Part shown: piece by piece, positions 42,701 through 49,599 of the stretch | How positions within the stretch are numbered: position 1 is the first letter of the stretch | Layout of the letters: each line of letters opens with the position of its first letter | Source: Neotamlana sargassicola | GTDB lineage: Bacteria; Bacteroidota; Bacteroidia; Flavobacteriales; Flavobacteriaceae | Reading direction: 5' to 3' | NCBI RefSeq assembly: GCF_020523965.1 | Contig: NZ_JAJAPX010000002.1 | Location: forward strand, 1-64,000 | Length of the DNA stretch: 64,000 nt | Made by a program: the position numbers and the translations under genes | Notes under the pieces: generated by a model | Databases searched by the model: none | Seen by the model: the letters and a program-made list of their open reading frames with translations, nothing else | What the model was told of the DNA's origin: nothing

Positions 42701-43145
42701 CTCCAACTGCGGTGCCTTTAATTAAAACGGTGGCGCCCAAAAGAGGTTCGTTAGTGGCTTTACTTAAAACTTTACCTTTAATAAGGCGTTCTTCTTTTTT
42801 TATTAGCAACGATGTGTGTTTTTTAATTTTAGCTGTTGTTAATAAAACTTGATTGTCTTTTATAATATATTGGATTTTTGAGCTTTTAAAAAGTATATCT
42901 AATACTATTTTTATAGATGCGTTTTTTACACGAATACTAGCTTTTTTTTCTATATCAATTTTTGAAGTATTATAAATAATTCGAAAACTACTTTGGTTTT
43001 CAATAGACTTAAATATGGTTGTAAGAGGTACATCTTTATAATTTAAATTAATAGTGTCGTTCTGTGAATTAGCAACAGTATTAAATACCATTAATAATAT
43101 AAAAATAAGCGATTTATAAATTGAAAGGGTTGGTTTTATTCTCAT
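39798..43145 (-). CDS. SusC/RagA TonB-linked outer-membrane protein with N-terminal STN domain
   Basis: The 1115-residue protein has a signal peptide (about 1-27), an STN (secretin/TonB short N-terminal) domain at about 35-105, a carboxypeptidase-D-like regulatory domain ([20 protein letters not shown], about 121-205), a plug with the SusC-type [20 protein letters not shown] and [33 protein letters not shown] motifs, and a large barrel ending in NGKF. The STN domain is the FecA-type contact for an inner-membrane FecR anti-sigma factor, here encoded 22 bases upstream. It imports an unknown ligand with SusD. Confidence 0.96.
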   Translation of the reverse strand: [1115 protein letters not shown]

Positions 43146-43167
43146 AAAATATAGCTAGTTTTAGCTT

Positions 43168-44289
43168 TTAGTTTGTTATTTCTATAGTAGTATTATTCTT
43201 TCTGTAAAAATTAAAAGGTGTATCGTACTTTAATAAATTCAAGAAGTCCTCTACACTCGAAGTTTTAAAGTTTATAGTTCCAGAAAATTTTTCTATAGCA
43301 AGTTGTTTGTTCTTGTTTATTATTTTAACTCCATAAGCACGCTCTAGTTTTATGGTTAAGTCTTTAAATGTTTGATTTTTAAAAACTAAGTCGCCATAAA
43401 CCCAAGCTATATATGGTGAAATATCGGTTGCTGTTGTTGTAAATTTGTTGTTGTTAAGGCTAAAGCTAGATTTTTCGTTGGGTTTTAGTAATGTGCTGTT
43501 TTTAGGATTGTTGCTTTGAGTAAGCTTTACAGAGCCTTCAACAAGTTCGCAATGCGTGGTTAAATCGTCGGGATAAGCACTTAGGTTAAAGGTTGTACCT
43601 AGAACATTTACGTTTACAGATTGGGTGTTCACTTTAAAAGGACGCTTTGCATCTTTGGTAACCTTAAAAAAGGCTTCACCTGTTAAAAAAACTTGCCTAG
43701 GGTTGTTTAAGTTAAACTGAGTAGGATATTTAAACTTGGTACCAGCATTTAAGTGTACAATAGTTCCGTCTGATAGCGTTAGCTTAAAGGTTTTTCCATA
43801 GGGTACTTTAATGGTGTTGTACGCTAAAGCCTTTTTGGTATTATTTGGTGTGTATACTATTTCGTTAGCATTTTGCTGACCTATAATTTCGCCATTTTCA
43901 TTTACAATAGTTTTGTTTTGATCTGTTTGAATTAAATTGATGTTACCATTTTCATTTTCAATAACGATACTATTTGTAATCGTGTTGTTATTTGTTGAAA
44001 TAGTTTTTATTATAAAGGTTATGCCAAGAAATATTATTAAAACTGCAGCATATTTAAGGTAATTGAATCGCTTTTTCTTTTCAATAGATTTAATTTCATT
44101 TTTGACGTCTTGAAAATTATTTTGGTCTAATGGTAAACCAGAATTAGTCTGGGTAAGAAGCCAAGTTTTTTTTAGTTCTATAAATTTTGCTTTGTTTTCT
44201 TCTGAAGTTTCAATCCAATTAAAAATAATTTCAACTTCCTTTTCTGAAGCTTGGTTGTCCAGATATTTATATATTAATTCTAAAATCAT
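43168..44289 (-). CDS. FecR-family anti-sigma factor
   Basis: The frame opens at TTG 44298, but the ATG at 44289 is the likely start, giving 373 residues. A cytoplasmic anti-sigma domain (about 1-70, ILELIYKYLDNQASEKEVEI) leads to one membrane helix (about 78-98) and a periplasmic FecR domain (VPYGKTFKLTLSDGTIVHLNAGTKFKYP and RQVFLTGEAFFKVTKDAKRPF), with a DUF4974/STN-like C-terminus (SGTINFKTSSVEDFLNLLKYDTPF). It should hold the ECF sigma factor encoded 124 bases upstream until the STN domain of the SusC protein signals ligand. Confidence 0.94.
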   Translation of the reverse strand: MILELIYKYLDNQASEKEVEIIFNWIETSEENKAKFIELKKTWLLTQTNSGLPLDQNNFQDVKNEIKSIEKKKRFNYLKYAAVLIIFLGITFIIKTISTNNNTITNSIVIENENGNINLIQTDQNKTIVNENGEIIGQQNANEIVYTPNNTKKALAYNTIKVPYGKTFKLTLSDGTIVHLNAGTKFKYPTQFNLNNPRQVFLTGEAFFKVTKDAKRPFKVNTQSVNVNVLGTTFNLSAYPDDLTTHCELVEGSVKLTQSNNPKNSTLLKPNEKSSFSLNNNKFTTTATDISPYIAWVYGDLVFKNQTFKDLTIKLERAYGVKIINKNKQLAIEKFSGTINFKTSSVEDFLNLLKYDTPFNFYRKNNTTIEITN

Positions 44290-44413
44290 TTTACGCAAAG
44301 TTTCGTTTGTTGAAATTGTTAAAAAGAAAATGATAAATTTATCCTTTCTTTTCCGGGTTTGTAGTTAGTACCCGCTAAAAGATAAATACCCTATTGTATT
44401 CGTAAGTTTTTTG

Positions 44414-45010
44414 TTAAAAAAGTAAAAAAGCGATTAATATTGAAGGTAAATAATCTGAAAGTTTGGTTTTTAAAATGTTTAAAGCCTTTGTTATATGGGC
44501 TTCAACAGTTTTTATGCTAATATTAAGTTCTAAGGCTATTTCTTTATTTTTTTTATTCTCAAACCTTTTTTTTATGAAGATTTCTTGAGTTTTGTCTGGC
44601 AGTTCGTAAACAGATTGAGTAATTAAACTTTCAAGCTCTGTGAGCGACATAGTGTCGAATTTCATAGCGTTTAAAACTTCAATATTTAGTTGTTTTTCCT
44701 TGTTGTTTAACGCTTGATTTTTATATTTTTCTTTTACTTTTTGGTGGCGTATGGCGTTTAAGCATTTAGATTTTGAATAAGTGTATAAAAAAGATTTAAT
44801 ACCGTTTAAGCTATCTATTTTTTCTTTATTAAGCCACAGATTAACAAAAGCTTCTTGTGTAATATTTTTAGCTTCGTTTTCGCTATAAACAAATTGAACG
44901 CAAAAACCAACGATGTGGTTGTAGTACTTGTTAAAAAAGTGTTCGAACGTACGTTCGTTACCAGATTTAAATTGTTTTAAAAGTAATATGTCATCATCTG
45001 TTCTATGCAT
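44414..45010 (-). CDS. ECF RNA polymerase sigma factor (FecI-like)
   Basis: This 198-residue sigma-70 factor of the extracytoplasmic-function group has region 2 (NITQEAFVNLWLNKEKIDSL, then SFLYTYSKSKCLNAIRHQKV) and region 4 with the helix-turn-helix FENKKNKEIALELNISIKTVEAHITKAL. It is encoded just before FecR and the SusC/SusD genes and presumably drives their expression when the receptor is occupied. It has its own housekeeping-type promoter upstream. Confidence 0.95.
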   Translation of the reverse strand: MHRTDDDILLLKQFKSGNERTFEHFFNKYYNHIVGFCVQFVYSENEAKNITQEAFVNLWLNKEKIDSLNGIKSFLYTYSKSKCLNAIRHQKVKEKYKNQALNNKEKQLNIEVLNAMKFDTMSLTELESLITQSVYELPDKTQEIFIKKRFENKKNKEIALELNISIKTVEAHITKALNILKTKLSDYLPSILIAFLLF

Positions 45011-45027
45011 CGTCTTCCAGTAGGCGA

Positions 45028-45035
45028 CAAAAGTA
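45028..45035 (-). promoter_or_regulatory. -7 box of the ECF sigma/FecR/SusCD operon
   Basis: On the minus strand the bases at 45035-45028 read TACTTTTG, matching TAnnTTTG, with the sigma factor ATG 17 bases downstream. The -33 element is not obvious. Confidence 0.5.
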
Positions 45036-45074
45036 GTTAATTTTTGTTATTTAGAATGATTTTTAATAATGAAA

Positions 45075-45932
45075 TTATTTTCTACTTCTAATACTCTCAA
45101 TAATTACCGTTAATAAAATTAAACTACCTCCAATATAGGTATTTATATTGGGTTTTTCGTTTAAAAATATAAAGGCAAGTAGTATACCGAATATAGGTTG
45201 TAGGCTGCTAATTATACTAGCGGTACTTACCGAAAAATGTTTAAAACTGCTAACAAGCATGGTATGGCCAATGGCTGTTGTAATTAATGCGAGCATTATT
45301 AAATAAGGATATTGAGTACTTATATTTTGGGTGTCGAATAGAAATACTACTGGAAATAATACAATACTAATTACTACCAATTGGTTAAACATAATGCTTT
45401 TTCCTGAGTATTTTGATATTAGTTTTTTTGAAATTATGTTTCGTAAAGCATATATCAAGGCCGAAAGTAAGCCAAACAGAATAGCTTCAAAATAAGTGTT
45501 TTCTATGCTAAATTCTGGTGATAGAATATATAAACCTAAAAGCACAATTAAACTTAAAAGTATATATACAGGATCGAATTTAACTTTTATAAAAATAGGT
45601 TCAATTAATGCGGTTATCATTGGGTAAGTAAATAACGACAACATACCAATAGCTACGTTTGATAATTTTAATGCATAAAAATAGGTTATTAAATGTGCTG
45701 CAAAAAATAATGCGCTAATAGTAAGAGTTATATAATCTTTTTTAGAGCCTAACTTTAAATTTACTTTTTTAATGGAGTAATAAATAAAAAGACAGACGCT
45801 TGCTAGAATACAGCGAGACCATATTATTACTGGCGGATCTAGGTTTATAAATTTTCCTAACGGACCAGAGGTGCTTAAAAGCAGAGTTGATAATAATAGA
45901 AAAAGTAAATTTTGATAGTTTGTATTTTTCAT
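45075..45932 (-). CDS. EamA/DMT-family transporter
   Basis: The 285-residue protein has ten hydrophobic segments in two repeated EamA halves (about 10-140 and 155-280). The helices contain the usual features, such as WSRCILASVCLFIYY near the second helix, LKLSNVAIGMLSLFTYPMITAL, and SLQPIFGILLAFIFLNEKP, the conserved Glu-Lys-Pro end of the EamA repeat. Such transporters export or import small metabolites across the inner membrane. It is transcribed away from the sigma factor gene region on the same strand and is not clearly part of any operon. Confidence 0.9.
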   Translation of the reverse strand: MKNTNYQNLLFLLLSTLLLSTSGPLGKFINLDPPVIIWSRCILASVCLFIYYSIKKVNLKLGSKKDYITLTISALFFAAHLITYFYALKLSNVAIGMLSLFTYPMITALIEPIFIKVKFDPVYILLSLIVLLGLYILSPEFSIENTYFEAILFGLLSALIYALRNIISKKLISKYSGKSIMFNQLVVISIVLFPVVFLFDTQNISTQYPYLIMLALITTAIGHTMLVSSFKHFSVSTASIISSLQPIFGILLAFIFLNEKPNINTYIGGSLILLTVIIESIRSRK

Positions 45933-45941
45933 TTAAGTTCT

Positions 45942-46060
45942 GCTTTGCGTTAGCGATAGAAACGGATAGCTTTTGGCGAGTAGCTGCTTTGAGCCAAAAC
46001 TAGTAGTGTATAGCGCGACCCCTCCCGATCCCGAAATCTATCGGGAGGGGTAACGCCCAA
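45942..46060. repeat. Probable dispersed repeat element with 11-bp inverted repeat
   Basis: The stretch starting GCGTTAGCGATAGAAACGG (from about 45947) and the strong inverted repeat CCCCTCCCGAT / ATCGGGAGGGG (46019-46029 and 46040-46050) are GC-rich in an AT-rich region and sit in a gene-poor gap. Elements with a GCGTTAGCGATAG-type sequence recur in many flavobacterial genomes in my recollection. In the minus direction the hairpin ends in sequence that could also terminate the M20 peptidase transcript. Confidence 0.5.
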
Positions 46061-46063
46061 TTT

Positions 46064-47452
46064 TTAATTATTTAATTCTGTAAAATATTTATAGAAATAC
46101 GGTATGGTTTCTATGCCTTTTAGGTAATTCCATACTCCAAAATGCTCGTTAGGCGAGTGTATGGCGTCGCTGTTTAACCCAAAGCCCATTAAAATGGTTT
46201 TGCTTTTTAGTTCTTGCTCGAAAAGCGATACAATTGGAATACTACCACCGCTACGCTGTGGTATTGGGGTTTTTCCGAAGGTTTGTTGGTAGGCTTTACT
46301 TGCGGCTTGGTAACCTATGCTATTTATTGGTGTTACATAACCTTGTCCGCCATGGTGGGGTGTTACTTTTACTTTTACGGCTTTTGGAGCGATGCTTTCG
46401 AAGTGTTTTTGGAATAATTCGGTGATTTCTTCCCAGTTTTGATTAGGAACCAAGCGCATGGATATTTTTGCATAAGCCTTACTTGCTATTACGGTTTTAG
46501 CACCTTCACCTGTGTAGCCGCCCCAAATACCATTAACATCTAGGGTTGGGCGGATGGAGTTGCGCTCGTTGGTACTGTAACCGGTTTCGCCGTAAACAGC
46601 CTCGATGTTTAAAGCCTTTTTATAGTTTTCTAAAGAAAAAGGCGCTTTAGCCATTTCTGCGCGTTCGGCATCGCTTAGGTTTTCAACTTTATCGTAAAAC
46701 CCAGGAATGGTGATATGGTTGTTTTCGTCGTGTAGCGAAGCAATCATTTTTGCAAGCACATTTATTGGGTTGGCAACTGCGCCGCCATAAAGTCCAGAAT
46801 GTAAATCTCTGTTTGGTCCGGTTACTTCAACTTCAACGTAGCTAAGTCCGCGTAATCCTGTTGTTATTGATGGCACATCGTTGGCAATCATGCCTGTATC
46901 AGAAATTAAAATAACGTCGTTTTTTAACTTCTCCTGGTTGTTTTTTACAAAAGTTGCTAGGTTTGCGCTGCCTACTTCTTCTTCGCCCTCAATCATAAAC
47001 TTTACATTGCATGGTAGCTTGTTATTGGCCGTCATAAACTCTATAGCTTTTATATGCATGTACATTTGGCCTTTATCGTCGCAGGCACCGCGTGCAAATA
47101 TGGCGCCTTCGGGGTGTAGTTCGGTTTTTTTAATAACAGGTTCAAAAGGCGGGGAATCCCATAAATTTATTGGGTCTGGTGGTTGTACATCGTAATGCCC
47201 GTAAACTAAAACAGTTGGTAGGTTTGGGTTTATTGTTTTTTCGCCATAAACAATAGGGTAGCCAGCGGTTTCACATATTTCAACAGTGTCGCAACCGGCT
47301 TTTTCTAGACTTATTTTTATAGAAGCAGCGGCTTTTAAAACGTCGTCTTTATAGGAGGAATCTGCACTAATTGATGGTATTTTAAGTAAGTCGATTATTT
47401 CGTTTAAAAAGCGGTCTTTATGTTCTTTTATGTAAGATTGAATGTTTTGCAT
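46064..47452 (-). CDS. M20-family dipeptidase/metallopeptidase
   Basis: The 462-residue protein is an M20 peptidase of the CNDP/carnosinase-like type. Metal-site motifs are GHYDVQPP (His, Asp), GACDDKGQMYMH (Asp), EGEEEVGS (general base and ligand Glu pair), ISDTG (Asp) and a final histidine in SDAIHSPNEHF. A lid domain with the VEVTGPNRDLHSGLYGG motif lies in the middle. It hydrolyses dipeptides or acyl-amino acids in the cytoplasm; no signal peptide is seen. It is flanked by a repeat element and tRNA-Leu. Confidence 0.95.
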   Translation of the reverse strand: MQNIQSYIKEHKDRFLNEIIDLLKIPSISADSSYKDDVLKAAASIKISLEKAGCDTVEICETAGYPIVYGEKTINPNLPTVLVYGHYDVQPPDPINLWDSPPFEPVIKKTELHPEGAIFARGACDDKGQMYMHIKAIEFMTANNKLPCNVKFMIEGEEEVGSANLATFVKNNQEKLKNDVILISDTGMIANDVPSITTGLRGLSYVEVEVTGPNRDLHSGLYGGAVANPINVLAKMIASLHDENNHITIPGFYDKVENLSDAERAEMAKAPFSLENYKKALNIEAVYGETGYSTNERNSIRPTLDVNGIWGGYTGEGAKTVIASKAYAKISMRLVPNQNWEEITELFQKHFESIAPKAVKVKVTPHHGGQGYVTPINSIGYQAASKAYQQTFGKTPIPQRSGGSIPIVSLFEQELKSKTILMGFGLNSDAIHSPNEHFGVWNYLKGIETIPYFYKYFTELNN

Positions 47453-47514
47453 AATTAAATTAAGAAGATTGTTTTCAAAAGTATTAAAAAAAGTATGTTT
47501 TTAATGATAATAGG

Positions 47515-47544
47515 TTTGCAATTTAAAAATCTTGATTATATTTG
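47515..47544 (+). promoter_or_regulatory. Promoter of tRNA-Leu
   Basis: TTTG (47515-47518) and TATATTTG (47537-47544) are separated by 18 bases, an excellent match to the Bacteroidota housekeeping promoter. The mature tRNA begins 36 bases after the -7 box. Confidence 0.8.
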
Positions 47545-47580
47545 CATCCCGATTCTTGATAGTGATCGGGAATACATATT

Positions 47581-47662
47581 GCGGGCGTGGTGGAATTGGT
47601 AGACACGCTAGACTTAGGATCTAGTGCCGCGAGGTGTGAGAGTTCGAGTCTCTCCGCCCGCA
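47581..47662 (+). tRNA. tRNA-Leu (anticodon TAG)
   Basis: An 82-base sequence folds into a class II tRNA. The acceptor stem GCGGGCG pairs with CGCCCGC, the D arm is GTGGTGGAATTGGTAGACAC, the anticodon stem CTAGA / TCTAG encloses loop CTTAGGA with anticodon TAG at 47615-47617, a long variable arm follows, and the T arm is GAGAGTTCGAGTCTCTC. The discriminator base is A and CCA is not encoded. This reads CUA and other CUN leucine codons. Confidence 0.97.
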
Positions 47663-47672
47663 CGAAACGAGT

Positions 47673-47707
47673 AAGACTCTTCATTTTAAATGGAGAGTCT
47701 TTTTTTT
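47673..47707 (+). terminator. Terminator of tRNA-Leu
   Basis: Inverted repeat AAGACTCT / AGAGTCTT (47673-47680 and 47694-47701), with an inner CATTTTAAATG dyad, followed by eight T. The sequence 47677-47707 recurs exactly at 61957-61987. Confidence 0.88.
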
Positions 47708-47865
47708 ATAAATGATTTTGTAATAAGAAGTTTGCCTTGGACTTTTGGTTTCCTCTCGATTTAATTAATAAAATTAAAAACATAATAAAAACTTAATTTT
47801 TTAGTAACAAACTACCTATGTAGAACTAATAGTTTTGTTTTTTTAAAAACAGCTATTTTTTTACG

Positions 47866-48444
47866 GTGGATCAAGACGAAATACTTTTCAATTGTGTTAA
47901 AAACAATAATCAGCAAGCTTTAGAGCAGCTGTTTCAAAAGTATTATTTTAACTTATGCTTGTTTTCTAAGCAATATGTAGAACGTCCAGACTTGGCCGAA
48001 GAGGTTGTTGCCGATGTGTTTTTAAAAATATGGCAAAACCGAAAAACACTTCACATAAAAACTTCTTTAAAAGCGTATTTGTTTGTAGCTACTAAAAACC
48101 TGTCTATTAACGTAGTAAATAAAGAAAAAGCGAATACTTTAAAACTACAAGCTACTAAAGAAACCGATAATTTTTCTCATTTAAGTACAGATCAAGGCTT
48201 ACATTATAATGAAGTAAAAAACCAGATAGACAAAATAATAGAAGAGTTACCGCAACAGCGTAAAATAATATTTAAACTGAATAGAATAGACGGTTTAAAA
48301 TACAAAGAAATTGCCGATAAACTTGGTGTCTCGGTAAGCACGGTGCAAAAACAAATGCTCGAAGCCATGAAGCATGTTGCCCAATACGAATCGCAATTTA
48401 TTACCTGCGTTCTTCCCTTCTGTTTTTGTTTTATTGATGTTTAG
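47866..48444 (+). CDS. ECF RNA polymerase sigma factor (FecI-like)
   Basis: The 192-residue sigma factor starts at GTG 47866 (MDQDEILFNC). Region 2 is visible as PDLAEEVVADVFLKIWQNR and LKAYLFVATKNLSINV, and region 4 as IDGLKYKEIADKLGVSVSTVQK. The hydrophobic, Cys-containing C-terminus (ITCVLPFCFCFIDV) is unusual but is also seen in flavobacterial FecI-like proteins. It heads the locus with FecR, SusC, SusD and phosphoesterases. A TAGTTTTG -7-like box lies 29 bases upstream at 47830-47837. Confidence 0.93.
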   Translation: MDQDEILFNCVKNNNQQALEQLFQKYYFNLCLFSKQYVERPDLAEEVVADVFLKIWQNRKTLHIKTSLKAYLFVATKNLSINVVNKEKANTLKLQATKETDNFSHLSTDQGLHYNEVKNQIDKIIEELPQQRKIIFKLNRIDGLKYKEIADKLGVSVSTVQKQMLEAMKHVAQYESQFITCVLPFCFCFIDV

Positions 48445-48519
48445 ATAACCATTTGTTAACAGATTGCAATGGTAGGTTAATGCGTTTATTTTGGTCTTAC
48501 TAGTAAAAGACCATAACAG

Positions 48520-49491
48520 ATGAACGACGATACTTTTTATGAAATTGCGCTTAAAAATTTAGCAAACGAGGCTTCTGCTAAAGATAAGGCATTACTTGAG
48601 CGTTATTTGCAAGATACAAGTTATGAAGCAAAATATAAGGCGTTACAAAATGCACAGGTTTACAATACATTATCGCCGGTGTATAACGAGTTTAATCTTA
48701 AACGCGGTCTCGAAAAATTACGCAAAAAAATTAAAGAAGACGAAAAGCGTAAATTCCTAATTAACAAAAAGGCTTTAGCTATTGCTGCTTCTTTTGCACT
48801 TTTATTAAGTGTTGGGTTGTGGTTTAACAAGTTGTACGTTTCTAAAACGGCTGTTAATTATATAGTTGCTTCTAGTTTAAAAGGGCAACGTACACAAATA
48901 ATGTTACCAGATAGTTCTACGGTGTTTTTAAATGCAGGTGCACAACTACGTTATCCAGAAAAATTTTCCACCAAACAACGCGAAGTGTTTTTAACCGGCG
49001 AAGCGTTTTTTAAAGTAAAACGAAACGAAAGCAAGCCCTTTATGGTTAACTCGGGTAATTTTAAAACTACCGTATTAGGTACCTCATTTAACGTAAACAA
49101 TACAAACGCTACTAATTTTAGTGTGGTTGTAAAAACAGGAAAAGTTAAGGTAGAAAATACCAAAACCAATAACCAATTTATACTGGTAAAAAACACTCAA
49201 GTAGTGTTTAATAAAGCTTTAAATACATTAGAAAAATCTGGCATTAACGCCGATTATGCAACCAATTGGCACAAAAACATATTGCAGTTTAATGCCATTA
49301 CGCTACAAGAAGCATTTAGCAAAATAGAAACATGGTATAATGTTAGTATAAAATGCGATTCCAAAACACTATTAAATAAAAAAATACGTGCAGTTTATAA
49401 CAATAAACCTCTAGAAGAAGTACTAAAAAGTTTAGAGTTTATGGTAGGGCTGCAGTACACCATAGAGCACAACACGATAATAATTAAATAA
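48520..49491 (+). CDS. FecR-family anti-sigma factor
   Basis: The 323-residue protein has a cytoplasmic anti-sigma region (about 1-80), one membrane helix (about 86-105, KKALAIAASFALLLSVGLWF), and a periplasmic FecR domain with QRTQIMLPDSSTVFLNAGAQ, REVFLTGEAFFKVKRNESK and FKTTVLGTSFNVN, then a DUF4974-type C-terminus (LQEAFSKIETWYNVSIKCD). It should respond to the STN domain of the SusC protein encoded downstream. A 14-base hairpin-like dyad (GGTCTT / AAGACC) lies just before its start codon. Confidence 0.94.
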   Translation: MNDDTFYEIALKNLANEASAKDKALLERYLQDTSYEAKYKALQNAQVYNTLSPVYNEFNLKRGLEKLRKKIKEDEKRKFLINKKALAIAASFALLLSVGLWFNKLYVSKTAVNYIVASSLKGQRTQIMLPDSSTVFLNAGAQLRYPEKFSTKQREVFLTGEAFFKVKRNESKPFMVNSGNFKTTVLGTSFNVNNTNATNFSVVVKTGKVKVENTKTNNQFILVKNTQVVFNKALNTLEKSGINADYATNWHKNILQFNAITLQEAFSKIETWYNVSIKCDSKTLLNKKIRAVYNNKPLEEVLKSLEFMVGLQYTIEHNTIIIK

Positions 49492-49523
49492 ATTATAAGA
49501 ATAAACACAAACACAAAAAAAAA

Positions 49524-49547
49524 CTGGAGTTGCGTCACCAACTCCAG
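49524..49547. promoter_or_regulatory. Strong hairpin between fecR-like and susC-like genes
   Basis: Perfect 9-bp inverted repeat CTGGAGTTG / CAACTCCAG (49524-49532 and 49539-49547) with a 6-base loop, preceded by a run of nine A. On the + transcript no T-run follows directly, so it is not a simple terminator; it could stabilise the 5' end of a separate susC mRNA or attenuate read-through. In the minus direction it would be a textbook terminator. Confidence 0.6.
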
Positions 49548-49599
49548 CTTATTAGATCTTTTAAAAAATCCTTTTTACTAAAAAAGTAATTACTAAATT

